A stretch of DNA of 64,000 nucleotides, from the NCBI RefSeq assembly GCF_001426405.1, contig NZ_LMEP01000023.1, forward strand, positions 186,001-250,000, in the 5' to 3' direction. Every line of letters starts with the position of its first letter. Position 1 is the first letter of the stretch. The notes beneath the pieces were generated by a model. It did not search any database. It saw only the letters and a list, made by a program, of their open reading frames with translations, and had not been told where the DNA came from. Shown piece by piece: positions 1 to 10,264 of this stretch. A program made the translations under genes and the position numbers. Source of the stretch: Streptomyces sp. Root1304 (lineage in GTDB: Bacteria; Actinomycetota; Actinomycetes; Streptomycetales; Streptomycetaceae).

Positions 1-2
1 GA

Positions 3-275
3 ACCGAAGGGGCCTTCGTCGCCTGCACGTTCTGGTACGCCGACGCCCTCGCCCTCACCGGCAGGCCCGCGGAGGCCAGGGCGGTCTTCGAGCGGGTCCT
101 CGACATCCGCAACGACGTCGGGCTGCTCGCCGAGGAATGGGACCCGGTGGCCGGCCGCCAGCTCGGCAACACCCCCCAGGCGCTCAGTCACGTGGCGCTG
201 GTGAACACCGCGTTCACCCTCTACGGCACACGGCGCCGGGACCGTACCCCCGCCCGCCCCCTCGCCGTGGCATGA
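3..275 (+). CDS. Glycoside hydrolase family 15 protein, C-terminal part
   Basis: Partial gene: the start lies left of the window and 90 C-terminal residues are visible. They follow the end of the GH15 (alpha/alpha)6 barrel of glucoamylase and actinobacterial trehalase-like enzymes: EGAFVACTFWYADALAL, then an LLAEEWDP stretch carrying the conserved late Glu, then GNTPQALSHVALVNTA. The family hydrolyses alpha-glucosidic bonds (starch oligosaccharides or trehalose) by inversion; the substrate cannot be decided from this fragment. The last ~15 residues are an Arg/Pro-rich tail. No signal or regulatory information is visible. The family call is firm; the specific activity is not. Confidence 0.85.
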   Translation, partial: TEGAFVACTFWYADALALTGRPAEARAVFERVLDIRNDVGLLAEEWDPVAGRQLGNTPQALSHVALVNTAFTLYGTRRRDRTPARPLAVA

Positions 276-354
276 CCGCGCGGCGTACCGCCGCGGCTCG
301 CTCCACGGGCACGGCGCTCGACGGACACGCCGCCGGAGCGACCCGGGGGTCACC

Positions 355-603
355 TCACGGACGGGGGCCCCGGTCCTCGTCCGGCAGGGTCCAGCGCCCG
401 TCGCCGCCCCGGCCCGGACGGAAGCGGCGGCCCTCGTACCGGCGGCGCGAGTCGTGCGACTCGCTCATCGCCTCGAAGGCCACGAACGCGGCGATCACCA
501 GCACGATCACGATCGCGCCCAGGACGTACCAGCCGTTCGGCGCCAGGAACCCGAACGCGATCAGGACGACCAGCCCGATGCCGATCTTGCGCGGCAGCGA
601 CAT
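355..603 (-). CDS. Small membrane protein, hypothetical
   Basis: Encodes 82 residues. A short basic N-terminus (MSLPRK) precedes two closely spaced hydrophobic stretches at about residues 7-22 and 25-44, with an Asn-Gly-Trp turn between them, so a membrane hairpin is likely. The remaining tail is strongly charged and Arg/Asp-rich. The ATG at 603 is chosen because GGGGAGAG lies about 8 nt upstream and because further upstream the frame is only the antisense of neighbouring genes. It converges on the GH15 gene and is divergent from the PAP2 phosphatase gene. I do not recognise a named family. Confidence 0.75.
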   Translation of the reverse strand: MSLPRKIGIGLVVLIAFGFLAPNGWYVLGAIVIVLVIAAFVAFEAMSESHDSRRRYEGRRFRPGRGGDGRWTLPDEDRGPRP

Positions 604-738
604 GTGAAGCTCTCCCCCCGGAGAATGCCTGCGGTCTTCCGAGCAGACGCACACACCGCCCGGCCGGTTCCCGCCCTCGGCGTGTCGTTCGGGTGAGTCC
701 AGCGGGCGGGGCCGCCGCGCCTGGGTTCGAATCGGGAC

Positions 739-1812
739 ATGGCTTCCTACGACAGGCCCCGCGCGGGCGGCACCCCGAGGCCGCTGGAGACCGGTGACAC
801 CTGGTGGTACGCCGCCGTGGCAGGCGAGGCCGCGGGATCGTTCAGCGCCAGGGTCCGCACCCGGACCCGGCGCGCCTGCCTCGGGGCCGTCCTCCTCCTC
901 ACCGTCGTCTACGCCGGCCTCGTGCTCACCGCGACCGGCCGCCGCTGGGGCGACGCCGCCATGACCGGCCGGCGCGCCGACACCACCGCCGCCACCCTGC
1001 TCCGCGAACACCCCTCCCTCGCCGGACTCACCACCCTGTCCCTCGTCGTCGGCTGCGTCCTCCTGGTCGCCATCGGCCTCATACGCAAGCGGTACGTCCC
1101 CACCGGGCTCGCCGCCGGTGCGGTCGTCACCGCCCTCGCCGTCACCGGACTCCTCCAGCGGTACGCACCCCGCCCCCGGCTCGTCGACACCGGCGGGGCC
1201 CTCGTCCCCAGCGGCTTCCCCAGCGCGCAGACCACCCTCGCCCTGGGCGTCGCCCTCGGCCTGCTCCTCGTCGTCCCCTACCGGCTGCGCAGCCTCGCCG
1301 TCGGCACCGCGACGCTCTGGGCCGTCGCCGTCGGCGCGTACACCGTCGCCGCCGGCCAGCACCGGCCCGGCGACGTCATCGCCGCCGCCCTGGTCGTCCT
1401 CGCCGTCTTCTGCGGACTGCTCGCCGTCCTCGCCCGCAAGGGCAAGGTGCGCCGCGGCGCCCGCCGGGGACCCGCCCTGCCCGGCCTCCCGGTGACCGTG
1501 CCGCTCGCCCTGCTCGCCGCCGCCGGGCTCGGCATCGGCCTCTGGCTCCTCGGCGACACCCTCGCGCTCCCGGCCACCGCCCCCTACGACCCCGCCGAGC
1601 TGCGCCTCGCCCACCGCTGCGGACAGGCGCTCGCCGCCGGTGTCGTCGCGGCCTCGGGACTGATCACCCTCGCCCTGCTGCGCCGTGTCGACCTCGACGG
1701 CGCCGCGGCCCCGTACCGTCTCGGCGGCCCCTTCGTGGAGGCCGCCGGAGTCCCGAAGGACGGAGAGCTCGTGGGGCCCTTTACCGAGGACCTCGATCAC
1801 GAGATATCTTGA
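739..1812 (+). CDS. PAP2-superfamily membrane phosphatase
   Basis: A 357-residue polytopic membrane protein with hydrophobic segments at about 47-65, 93-112, 120-140, 160-215 and 250-275. It carries a PAP2-type core: a PSGFPSAQ segment corresponding to the PSGH motif, and a later GQHRPGDVIAA segment corresponding to the SRxxxxxHxxxD motif with its His and Asp. Such enzymes hydrolyse lipid phosphates (phosphatidate, undecaprenyl diphosphate) at the membrane. The His of the PSGH motif appears to be replaced by Phe, so activity could differ from canonical members. The stop codon overlaps the start of a 17-codon ORF that leads into icd. The family is confident, the substrate unknown. Confidence 0.75.
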   Translation: MASYDRPRAGGTPRPLETGDTWWYAAVAGEAAGSFSARVRTRTRRACLGAVLLLTVVYAGLVLTATGRRWGDAAMTGRRADTTAATLLREHPSLAGLTTLSLVVGCVLLVAIGLIRKRYVPTGLAAGAVVTALAVTGLLQRYAPRPRLVDTGGALVPSGFPSAQTTLALGVALGLLLVVPYRLRSLAVGTATLWAVAVGAYTVAAGQHRPGDVIAAALVVLAVFCGLLAVLARKGKVRRGARRGPALPGLPVTVPLALLAAAGLGIGLWLLGDTLALPATAPYDPAELRLAHRCGQALAAGVVAASGLITLALLRRVDLDGAAAPYRLGGPFVEAAGVPKDGELVGPFTEDLDHEIS

Positions 1813-1857
1813 TGTCGAGCAATCTCGCATACGCAGACGTGGAGCTGGAGAACCCTG

Positions 1858-1865
<8 letters not shown>
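1812..1865 (+). CDS. Possible 17-aa bridging ORF between PAP2 gene and icd
   Basis: The PAP2 stop and an ATG overlap as TGATG. The resulting 17-codon frame (MSSNLAYADVELENPGD) ends at 1865, 8 nt inside the icd coding region, whose GTG lies at 1858. If translated, ribosomes ending here would terminate on top of the icd start region, which contains the GGAG that serves icd. It may be only chance. No homologue is known to me. Confidence 0.25.
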
Positions 1866-4083
<2,218 letters not shown>

Positions 4084-4100
4084 TCCGGCGCACGACCCGT

Positions 4101-4135
4101 ACCGCCCCGGCCGGAATCCTTCCGGCCGGGGCGGT
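4101..4135 (+). terminator. Strong hairpin terminator after icd
   Basis: A perfect 16-bp GC-rich stem (arms 4101-4116 and 4120-4135) with a 3-nt loop begins 17 nt after the icd stop. No U-tract follows, as is usual for actinomycete terminators. Confidence 0.85.
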
Positions 4136-4178
4136 CCCGTCGGTGGCGCATCCGCCGTCCGGGTGTGAACCTGGATGG

Positions 4179-4469
4179 ATGAGCTGGGCATCTTGGACGA
4201 CCGCCGGTGTCTACACCGGGCGAGGTGGGGTGCTGACCGACGAGGCGGGCGTGGTCACGGGAGATCTGACCGTGCACACGACCTGGGCCGACCGGGAAGC
4301 ACGCGTGGCCGTGCAGTACAGCGGCGCATCCGACTGGTTCACCATGTCGGGCAGTCCCGTTCCGTGCGCATCGGAGGAGGAGAGCCGCGATCTCCACGAC
4401 GCCGTCGTGGCAGCCGTCCGGGAGGGGAACGGGGCCACGGTCCCGAGCCTGCCCGTCCCGCCGCTGTGA
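4179..4469 (+). CDS. Conserved small hypothetical protein
   Basis: A 96-residue soluble protein beginning MSWASWTTAGVYTGRGG and containing a GDLTVHTTWAD segment and a SGASDWFTMSG segment. It has no signal peptide or membrane segment. Codon use has the strong G/C third-position bias of real genes. The ATG at 4179 is preferred over the GTG at 4143, because residues encoded between them look unconserved; neither has a strong ribosome binding site. It sits alone after the icd terminator and before the sigma-CAP gene. It resembles small uncharacterised Streptomyces proteins; the function is unknown. Confidence 0.6.
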   Translation: MSWASWTTAGVYTGRGGVLTDEAGVVTGDLTVHTTWADREARVAVQYSGASDWFTMSGSPVPCASEEESRDLHDAVVAAVREGNGATVPSLPVPPL

Positions 4470-4567
4470 CCGCCGAGGCGACCGGCACCCAGAGAAGTGT
4501 TATCCCTCCCGCGCCCACGGGTCTCCGAACGACGGGGGACTCGGACCAGGGATGAGGGAGCAGATCC

Positions 4568-6139
4568 ATGCACAGCGACGAGCGCCGCACCACCGCACTG
4601 GTGGAGGCGGCGAGGGCCGGTGACGCGCACGCCAGGGACGCGCTGGTGCGCGCGTACCTGCCCCTCGTCCACAACATCGTCGGGCGGGCCCTCGACGGCC
4701 ACGCCGACACGGACGACATCGTCCAGGAGACGATGGTCCGCGCCCTGGACGGTCTGACCGGTCTCCGCGACCCGGCCCGCTTCAGGTCCTGGCTCGTCGC
4801 CATCGCCATGAACGGGATACGCCGCCGCTGGCGCGAACAGCGCCAGGACCCCGTGCCCGGCCTCGACCGGGCCGCCGACCTCGCCGATCCGGCCGGCGAC
4901 TTCACCGAACTCACCATCCTCAGGCTCGGCCTCTCCGGGCAGCGCCGCGAGGTCGCGCGCGCGACCCGCTGGCTCGACGGGGACGACCGGGAACTCCTCG
5001 CGCTGTGGTGGCTGGAGGCCGCCGGCGAGCTGACCCGCGCCGAACTCGCGGAGGGGCTCGGCGGGATCTCCCCGCAGCACGCCGCCGTCCGCGTCCAGCG
5101 GATGAAGGAGCGACTGGAGACCGGCCGGGCCGTCGTCCGCGCCCTGGACGCCGCACCGGTGTGTCCGGACCTCGCCGAGACGCTCACGGCCTGGGACGGC
5201 CGGCCGTCCCCGCTCTGGCGCAAACGCGTCGCCCGCCACCTGCGGACCTGCGCCGCGTGCGCGGGACCGTCGGCCGGACGCGGCGGCCTGGCCCCGGTGG
5301 AGGGCCTCCTCGTCGGCATCGGCCTCGTCCCGCCGCTGGCGCTGACGTTCACGCACGGCGAGTCGGCGGGGGCGGTGGCGTGGGAGTCCGCCGGGCACGC
5401 CGTGCCGGTGGGGCCGGCGGGGCAGGGGAGGCCGGTGGAGCCCGTACCGCTCGGGTCCCTCACGCGGGGCGTGCCGCCGGAGCCGCCCACCGGCCCCGGT
5501 GGTCGGTGGACGCCGGTCCGGCGCTCCGTCCTCGCCGGCGCGGCGGCCGTCGCCGTGCTCGGGGCCGTCGCCCTGCTCGTACCCCCGGAGCCCCACGCGC
5601 GCGTGGCGCCCGCCGCGCCCCCGGCGACCCGAACGCCGGTCCCGACCTGGTCCGCCCCGGCACCGGCCCCGGCTCCGCGGCCGACGGTCACCGCCCACCG
5701 GCCCGCCCCCACCTCCGCGCCTCCCGCGTCCCCGAGCCCGGTACCTCCCGCGCCGAGCGCCGAGGAGCAGGTGACCGGACTCGTGAACAGACTGCGGGCC
5801 GCGGCGGGCTGCGCGCCGCTCCGCGTCGACTCCCGGCTCTCCGGCGCGGCCCGCGCCCACGCCCGTGACATGGCCGCCCGGGGCTACTACGGACACGCCA
5901 GTCCCGAGGGCGACTTCGCGGACGCGCGGATCACCGCCGCCGGATACGACTGGAGCGCCTGGGCGGAGAACCTGGACCGGGGGACCACCGACCCCGCCTC
6001 GGTCGTCGACGACTGGACGGACGGCGCGGCGCACGAGGAGAACATGCTCGACTGCCGCTACCGCGACACCGGGGTGGCGTCGGTCCCCGGTCCCCGCGGC
6101 ACGATCTGGGTGCAGAAGCTGGCGGCCCCCGCGCACTGA
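4568..6139 (+). CDS. ECF sigma factor fused to zinc motif, membrane segment and CAP/SCP domain
   Basis: A 523-residue multidomain protein. Residues ~25-95 are sigma70 region 2 (DTDDIVQETMVRAL followed by FRSWLVAIAMN). Residues ~137-190 look like region 4. H224-x3-C228-x2-C231 resembles the zinc motif of ZAS anti-sigma factors. Residues ~321-338 form one membrane segment, followed by a Pro/Ala-rich linker (~340-398). Residues ~399-523 form a CAP/SCP-PR1 domain with YYGHASPEG and WAENL signatures. The expected topology is sigma domains inside and CAP domain outside, a one-piece transmembrane switch. The CAP signature usually written GHRANIL reads AHEENML here. A separate CAP protein converges from the other side with 31 nt between stops. 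Domain calls are firm; the signalling role is inference. Confidence 0.85.
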   Translation: MHSDERRTTALVEAARAGDAHARDALVRAYLPLVHNIVGRALDGHADTDDIVQETMVRALDGLTGLRDPARFRSWLVAIAMNGIRRRWREQRQDPVPGLDRAADLADPAGDFTELTILRLGLSGQRREVARATRWLDGDDRELLALWWLEAAGELTRAELAEGLGGISPQHAAVRVQRMKERLETGRAVVRALDAAPVCPDLAETLTAWDGRPSPLWRKRVARHLRTCAACAGPSAGRGGLAPVEGLLVGIGLVPPLALTFTHGESAGAVAWESAGHAVPVGPAGQGRPVEPVPLGSLTRGVPPEPPTGPGGRWTPVRRSVLAGAAAVAVLGAVALLVPPEPHARVAPAAPPATRTPVPTWSAPAPAPAPRPTVTAHRPAPTSAPPASPSPVPPAPSAEEQVTGLVNRLRAAAGCAPLRVDSRLSGAARAHARDMAARGYYGHASPEGDFADARITAAGYDWSAWAENLDRGTTDPASVVDDWTDGAAHEENMLDCRYRDTGVASVPGPRGTIWVQKLAAPAH

Positions 6140-6170
6140 GGCGCGGGGACCGCCGGCGGGGCGCCGTCCG

Positions 6171-7151
6171 CTACCGCTTGGCCCCGAAGTCCTGCACCCA
6201 CCAGGGGCCGTTGGCGGTCAGGGTCACCCCGACGCCGATGTCCTTGAAGGAGCAGTTGAGGATGTTCGCCCGGTGGCCGGGGCTCTCCATCCAGTCCTCC
6301 ATCGCCAGCTCCGGGGTCTTCGGCCCGCGGTGGATGTTCTCGCCCCAGGTCGACCACGCGTATCCGGCACCGCTCATCCGGTCACCGGCGTCCCGCCCCT
6401 CCGGAGTGTCGTGCTCGTAGTAGTCCCTGGCCGCCATGTCGTCGGCGTGCGCCTGCGCGGCGGTCCGCAGATGGTTCTCGGCGCGGAGCGGCCCGCAGCC
6501 GGCCTTCTCGCGCTCGGCGTTGGCGAGGGCGACGACGTCCTGGACGAATCGGTCCGCCTTCCCCGCGGGCGCCTCCGCCCCGGTGGCCGGAGCCTGTTGC
6601 TCCGGCTGCCGCTCCGGGGGCCGTACGGGCGCCCGTTCCTCCCGCTGTCCCTTCGAGTCGGCCTTCGGGCGCGACGCCGGATCCGTGCGCGGCGGCGTGG
6701 TACCGGCCCGGTGGGGAGCGGGCGTCGGGGCGGTCGCGGTCGCGGCCGGGGGCCGGGGGGAGGGGGTCGCCTCCCGTACGGTCTCCGAAGCGGCGGACAG
6801 ATCCCCGGCGCCGGCGGCCCCGGACGGCGCGACCGGCGCGACGGCGGAGGGCCCGGCGACCGGGGGACCGGAGTCACCGGAGGCCACGTACACCCCCGTC
6901 GCGACCGTCAGCACGGCCGCCGCGGCCCCGGCGACGGTCACGCCGGTACGGAACGGCGTCCGGCGTGCCGGACGCCGCCGCGCACCGCCGCCCTTGCGGT
7001 GCCGGCCCGCCGGCGCCGCCGACCCCTCCTCCGCGACGGCATCCGGTGCGGAGTCCCGCGGGGGGACGCCCCACGCGAAGGAGTCGGGGTGCGGGCCGTG
7101 TTCGGGGATCCGGGGGTGGCCGGGGTCGTCGTGGTGGTCGTGGTGCCGCAT
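6171..7151 (-). CDS. Secreted or membrane-anchored CAP/SCP domain protein
   Basis: A 326-residue protein. The cytoplasmic N-terminus is His/Asp/Pro-rich then Arg-rich. One membrane segment lies at about 68-90 (TVAGAAAAVLTVATGVYVAS), followed by a long Pro/Ala/Thr-rich linker and a C-terminal CAP domain (~200-326) with YYEHDTPEG, WGENIHRG and GHRANIL, the canonical signatures. CAP proteins are extracellular and act in cell-wall or secreted functions; no catalytic role is established for most. The ATG at 7151 has GGAG close upstream. The layout, linker plus CAP, is the same as in the C-terminal half of the converging sigma-CAP gene, suggesting the two are paralogues of that half. Confidence 0.9.
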   Translation of the reverse strand: MRHHDHHDDPGHPRIPEHGPHPDSFAWGVPPRDSAPDAVAEEGSAAPAGRHRKGGGARRRPARRTPFRTGVTVAGAAAAVLTVATGVYVASGDSGPPVAGPSAVAPVAPSGAAGAGDLSAASETVREATPSPRPPAATATAPTPAPHRAGTTPPRTDPASRPKADSKGQREERAPVRPPERQPEQQAPATGAEAPAGKADRFVQDVVALANAEREKAGCGPLRAENHLRTAAQAHADDMAARDYYEHDTPEGRDAGDRMSGAGYAWSTWGENIHRGPKTPELAMEDWMESPGHRANILNCSFKDIGVGVTLTANGPWWVQDFGAKR

Positions 7152-7303
7152 GGAGCTCCGCTCTCTCGCCGTGGTCGCCGGACGGTCCGGCGCTGGGGAG
7201 AGCCACCGGGGCGACGGCGATAACACTTTCCGGACCCGGCCGCCCCGACACACCTCGTCAACCTGACGCGTCAACCCGACGCGTCCGTCCTTCCGGCACC
7301 CTT

Positions 7304-8176
7304 TCAGCCCTGCGGAACCACCGCCACCGGACACGGGGCGAGGTGCAGCGCCGCGTGCGCCACGGAACCGATCCGAGGTCCGACGGCCCCCCGCTCGGCG
7401 CGCCGGCCGACCACGAGGAGCTGCGCGGCCCCGGAGCCGGAGAGCAGCACCTGGCCGGCGCTGCCGAGCTCGACGTGCTCGGTCACGGGGACGTCCGGGT
7501 ACCGTTCGCACCAGGGCGCGAGGGCCTCGCGCAGGGCCTTCTCCTCGTACGGGACGAGCCCGCCCGCCTCGTCGGCGAGCCGCATGGAGGCAGGGCTGTA
7601 CGCGTAGAGCGGCGGCAGGCTCCACGCCCGGACGGCCCGGACGGACGCTCCGCGCGCGGCGGCGGTCGCGAAGGCGAAGCCGAGGGCGGCGGCGCTGTCC
7701 TCGGGGCTGCCGAGCTGGCCGACGAGCACGTGTCCGGTGGGCGGTTCGGCCGGCTCGCCGTCGCGGGTGCGGACGGCCACGACGGGGCGGGTGGCGCCGG
7801 CGATGACCTGCTGGCCGTACGAGCCGAGCAGGAAGCCGGCGACGGCGCCGTGCCCGCGCGAGCCGATGACGAGCATCTCGGCGTGCTTCTCGGCGCCGAG
7901 CAGCGCGGCGACCGGCGTGTCGGGAAGGACCTCGGCGGAGAGCGCGAGGCCGGGGTGCCGCCCGGCGACGGTGGCCTCCGCCTCGCGCAGCACCGCTTCC
8001 GCGGCCCGCTCCTGGGTGGCACGGTCCTGGACCAGTGGGAGGTCGAGCGGTCCCCAGCGCCAGGCGTGGGCGAGCCGTAGCGGGAGCCCCCGGTGGAGGG
8101 CCTCGCGGGCGGCCCAGTCGGCCGCGGCGAGACTCTCCGGGGAACCGTCCACTCCTGCGACGATCTCACGACTCAT
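7304..8176 (-). CDS. Universal stress protein, tandem UspA domains
   Basis: A 290-residue cytoplasmic protein made of two UspA domains (about 1-142 and 150-288). Domain 1 starts REIVAGVDGSPES and contains the ATP-binding signature GSRGHGAVAGFLLGS. Domain 2 starts HVLVGQLGSPED and ends with a GRRAERGAVGPRIGSVAH version of the same G-2x-G-9x-G(S) loop. Such tandem USPs are abundant in Streptomyces and bind ATP under dormancy, hypoxia or redox stress. The ATG at 8176 is chosen because MSREIVAGVDGS is the normal N-terminus. It appears monocistronic. Confidence 0.92.
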   Translation of the reverse strand: MSREIVAGVDGSPESLAAADWAAREALHRGLPLRLAHAWRWGPLDLPLVQDRATQERAAEAVLREAEATVAGRHPGLALSAEVLPDTPVAALLGAEKHAEMLVIGSRGHGAVAGFLLGSYGQQVIAGATRPVVAVRTRDGEPAEPPTGHVLVGQLGSPEDSAAALGFAFATAAARGASVRAVRAWSLPPLYAYSPASMRLADEAGGLVPYEEKALREALAPWCERYPDVPVTEHVELGSAGQVLLSGSGAAQLLVVGRRAERGAVGPRIGSVAHAALHLAPCPVAVVPQG

Positions 8177-8263
8177 CAGGCTGCCTCCGTCGGTGCGGTG
8201 ACGGGCCCGCCCGGTGGTCGGGCCCTCCTCCCTCCAGCTTGGGCCCATCGGCCGCCCGGCGAG

Positions 8264-8301
8264 AGGGCCGGACGTCCCGACATGCCGGTCCGTCCGGCCC
8301 T
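8264..8301 (-). terminator. Hairpin terminator after the monooxygenase gene
   Basis: An 11-bp perfect stem (arms 8264-8274 and 8291-8301) with a 16-nt loop lies just downstream of the stop of the minus-strand monooxygenase gene and upstream of the universal stress gene. Confidence 0.6.
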
Positions 8302-8337
8302 TCGTACCTCTGGCGGCCCCGCGGTCCGGCCCCGCCG

Positions 8338-9651
8338 TCAGGCGAGCAGGGTGAGCCGGGCGTGGGTCCCGTTGAGGTAGTGGTCGCCGATGTCCCGCAG
8401 CCGGTGGGCCGCCTGGGTGGGGGCGGTGAGGGTACGGGCGTTGCGCCAGAAGCGGTCGAAGCCGGGGCCGCCGGTCCGGGGTTCGGCGCCCGCCGTCCCG
8501 TCGACGAGTTCCAGGACGCGGGTGGTGATGTGGACGGCCGCCCGGCCCGCGACCGTCTCGGCGGCGGCCACCAGGACCGCGATGTCGGCCCGTTCCTCAA
8601 CCCCGAGCGTCCACGCGGCGAGCAGGCCGCGCGTCAGGGCGTCCGTCGCCCGTTCCACCACCGCGGCGGCGGCGTGCGCGGCCGTCGCCAGTTCCCCGTA
8701 GGCGAGCAGTAGATACGGATCGTCCCCGGCGCCGGCCGGTACGGAGCCGCCCGAGGCGGGGCGGTCCGCCCCGCCGGACGGGGGCGGCCCCGCCTGTCCG
8801 GCCCGGCTGATGTCCCGGGCCTCGGCGAGTGCTCCCTCGGCGATCCCGAGGCCGACATGGACCAGGAGGAGCCGCAGGGCGAGCGGGGCGAGGGTGGAGA
8901 AGGGGGCGACGGCGTGCTCGTCGTGGGGGAGCGTCCCGAGGACCTGCCCGGGTGCGACGGGCACCCGGTCGAAGGTCACGGTGCCCGCCCCGGCGAGCCG
9001 TTGGCCGACCCGCTCCGCCCCGGGCTCGGTGAACACCCCGGGCGCGGCGGGGTCCACCAGGACGACGAGCAGGTCGCCGGCTCCGTCGGGGCGCGCCCCG
9101 ACGACCAGCCGGTCGGCCACGGCGACGGCGGAGGCGAACGTACGGCTTCCGTCGAGGATCCAGCCGCCCCCTCCGTCGCCCGCCGGGGTGAGCGCGAGAC
9201 CGGGGCCGGTCTCGGAGCGGGGCGGTTCGACGCCCCCGGCGAGCAGCCAGTGCTCCTCGGCGGTGCGGGCGTCGAGCGGGCTCCCGGACCCGTGGACCGG
9301 GTCGAGGAAGCGGCTGGTCCAGGAGAGCGCGTAGTGGTGGGCGAGGAGTTCGCCCACGGAGCTGTCGGCGGCGGAGATCTCCCGTACGACCGCGCAGGCG
9401 GCCCGCCAGTCGGCGCCCCGGCGGTCCGGCCCGGGGGCCGTGAGCAGGGCGGGCAGCCCGGCCTCCTGGAGCCGGGCGACCTCGTCGAACGGCGCCTTGC
9501 CCGCCCTGTCCCTGGCGAGCGCGTCGACGGCGAGGTCGTCGGCGAGCTCACGGGTGACGCGGGGCCAGAAGTCGTCGTCAGCGAGCCGGTGGACAGGTGC
9601 GGAAGGGGTGCGTGCCGCTGGTCTCTTCGGCGATTTCCTCGGCGTACTCAC
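8338..9651 (-). CDS. Acyl-CoA-dehydrogenase-fold FMNH2-dependent monooxygenase (DszC/SfnB-like)
   Basis: A 437-residue protein with the acyl-CoA dehydrogenase fold but the signatures of the DszC/SfnB monooxygenase branch. These include a helical N-domain (~20-140), a beta middle domain and the C-terminal block FDRFWRNARTLT followed by HRLRDIGDHYLNG. In this branch flavin is supplied reduced by a reductase, and substrates are organosulfur compounds such as sulfones or dibenzothiophene. No catalytic Glu of acyl-CoA dehydrogenases is evident. The GTG at 9651 follows an AGGTGA site. A dyad lies immediately upstream, and an Rrf2 regulator gene precedes it on the same strand, so Rrf2 control in sulfur scavenging is plausible. 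The substrate is unknown. Confidence 0.8.
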   Translation of the reverse strand: MSTPRKSPKRPAARTPSAPVHRLADDDFWPRVTRELADDLAVDALARDRAGKAPFDEVARLQEAGLPALLTAPGPDRRGADWRAACAVVREISAADSSVGELLAHHYALSWTSRFLDPVHGSGSPLDARTAEEHWLLAGGVEPPRSETGPGLALTPAGDGGGGWILDGSRTFASAVAVADRLVVGARPDGAGDLLVVLVDPAAPGVFTEPGAERVGQRLAGAGTVTFDRVPVAPGQVLGTLPHDEHAVAPFSTLAPLALRLLLVHVGLGIAEGALAEARDISRAGQAGPPPSGGADRPASGGSVPAGAGDDPYLLLAYGELATAAHAAAAVVERATDALTRGLLAAWTLGVEERADIAVLVAAAETVAGRAAVHITTRVLELVDGTAGAEPRTGGPGFDRFWRNARTLTAPTQAAHRLRDIGDHYLNGTHARLTLLA

Positions 9652-9663
9652 GTCACCTCACCT

Positions 9664-9695
9664 GATTCATGAATCCCCAGTGGACCAGTAGGGAT
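9664..9695 (-). promoter_or_regulatory. Candidate Rrf2 operator: overlapping dyads upstream of the monooxygenase gene
   Basis: A perfect 12-bp palindrome GATTCATGAATC (9664-9675) abuts an imperfect 23-bp dyad at 9673-9695 with 9 of 11 paired positions, ATCCC and GGGAT at its ends. The second is of the length and symmetry seen for Rrf2-family operators. It lies 20-45 nt upstream of the monooxygenase start and 115 nt downstream of the Rrf2 gene. Confidence 0.5.
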
Positions 9696-9808
9696 AGTGG
9701 CAGAGGTGGTCCCTCCGCCCCAAGGGGCGTCCATGGGCTGGACAAGGTCGTCCTGATCCGCGAGACGGTGGCAAGTCGCCGCAGGTGGTGGAGAGTTGGC
9801 CCCGACGG

Positions 9809-10264
9809 TCAGGGGTTGGTCCAGGCCTCCGGGTCCTCCGTGAGCTCCACGATCCCCTCCGGCAGCCGGGCCGCCGCCACCTCCGCGAGCGAGACGCCGA
9901 GCACCTGGCGGACACCGGCCCGCAGGGCGATCCACAGGGGCAGCAGCGACTCGGCGGGTCCGGTGTAGGACAGGTCCGGCGGCCGTTCCCCGCGTACGGA
10001 GACCAGGGGGCCGTCCACGCAGCGGATGACGTCCGCGACCGAGATCGTCTCGGCGGGCGCCGCCAGCCAGTACCCGCCGTTGCCGCCGCGCTGGCTCCGT
10101 ACGAGGCCGCCCTTGCGCATGTCGCCGAGGATGCTCTCCAGGAACTTGTGCGAGATGCCCTGGCCGTCGGCGATGGCCTCGGCCTTCAGCGGCCCCGCGT
10201 CCTGGGCCGCGGCGAGCTGGAGGGCGGCCCGTACCGCGTAGTCGGCCCTGGCTGAAATGCGCAT
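9809..10264 (-). CDS. Rrf2-family transcriptional regulator
   Basis: A 151-residue protein. The winged helix is at about 1-65, starting MRISARADYAVRAALQLA and with GISHKFLESILGDMRKGGLV as the recognition helix, then the Rrf2 wing RGGNGGYWLA and the conserved VADVIRCVDGPL. Unlike NsrR, IscR and RirA it lacks the three-Cys loop: one Cys is present (in VIRCVDG), so a [2Fe-2S] or [4Fe-4S] sensor of that type is not expected. This places it nearer the CymR-type sulfur regulators. The ATG at 10264 is chosen on homology; a weak GGAA lies upstream. It precedes a DszC-like monooxygenase and is divergent from a Cys leader-like ORF, which supports a sulfur role. Confidence 0.88.
   Translation of the reverse strand: MRISARADYAVRAALQLAAAQDAGPLKAEAIADGQGISHKFLESILGDMRKGGLVRSQRGGNGGYWLAAPAETISVADVIRCVDGPLVSVRGERPPDLSYTGPAESLLPLWIALRAGVRQVLGVSLAEVAAARLPEGIVELTEDPEAWTNP

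Noticed and set aside
9809..10264. NsrR or IscR identity for the Rrf2 protein
   Set aside because: The three-Cys cluster loop is missing; only one Cys is present.
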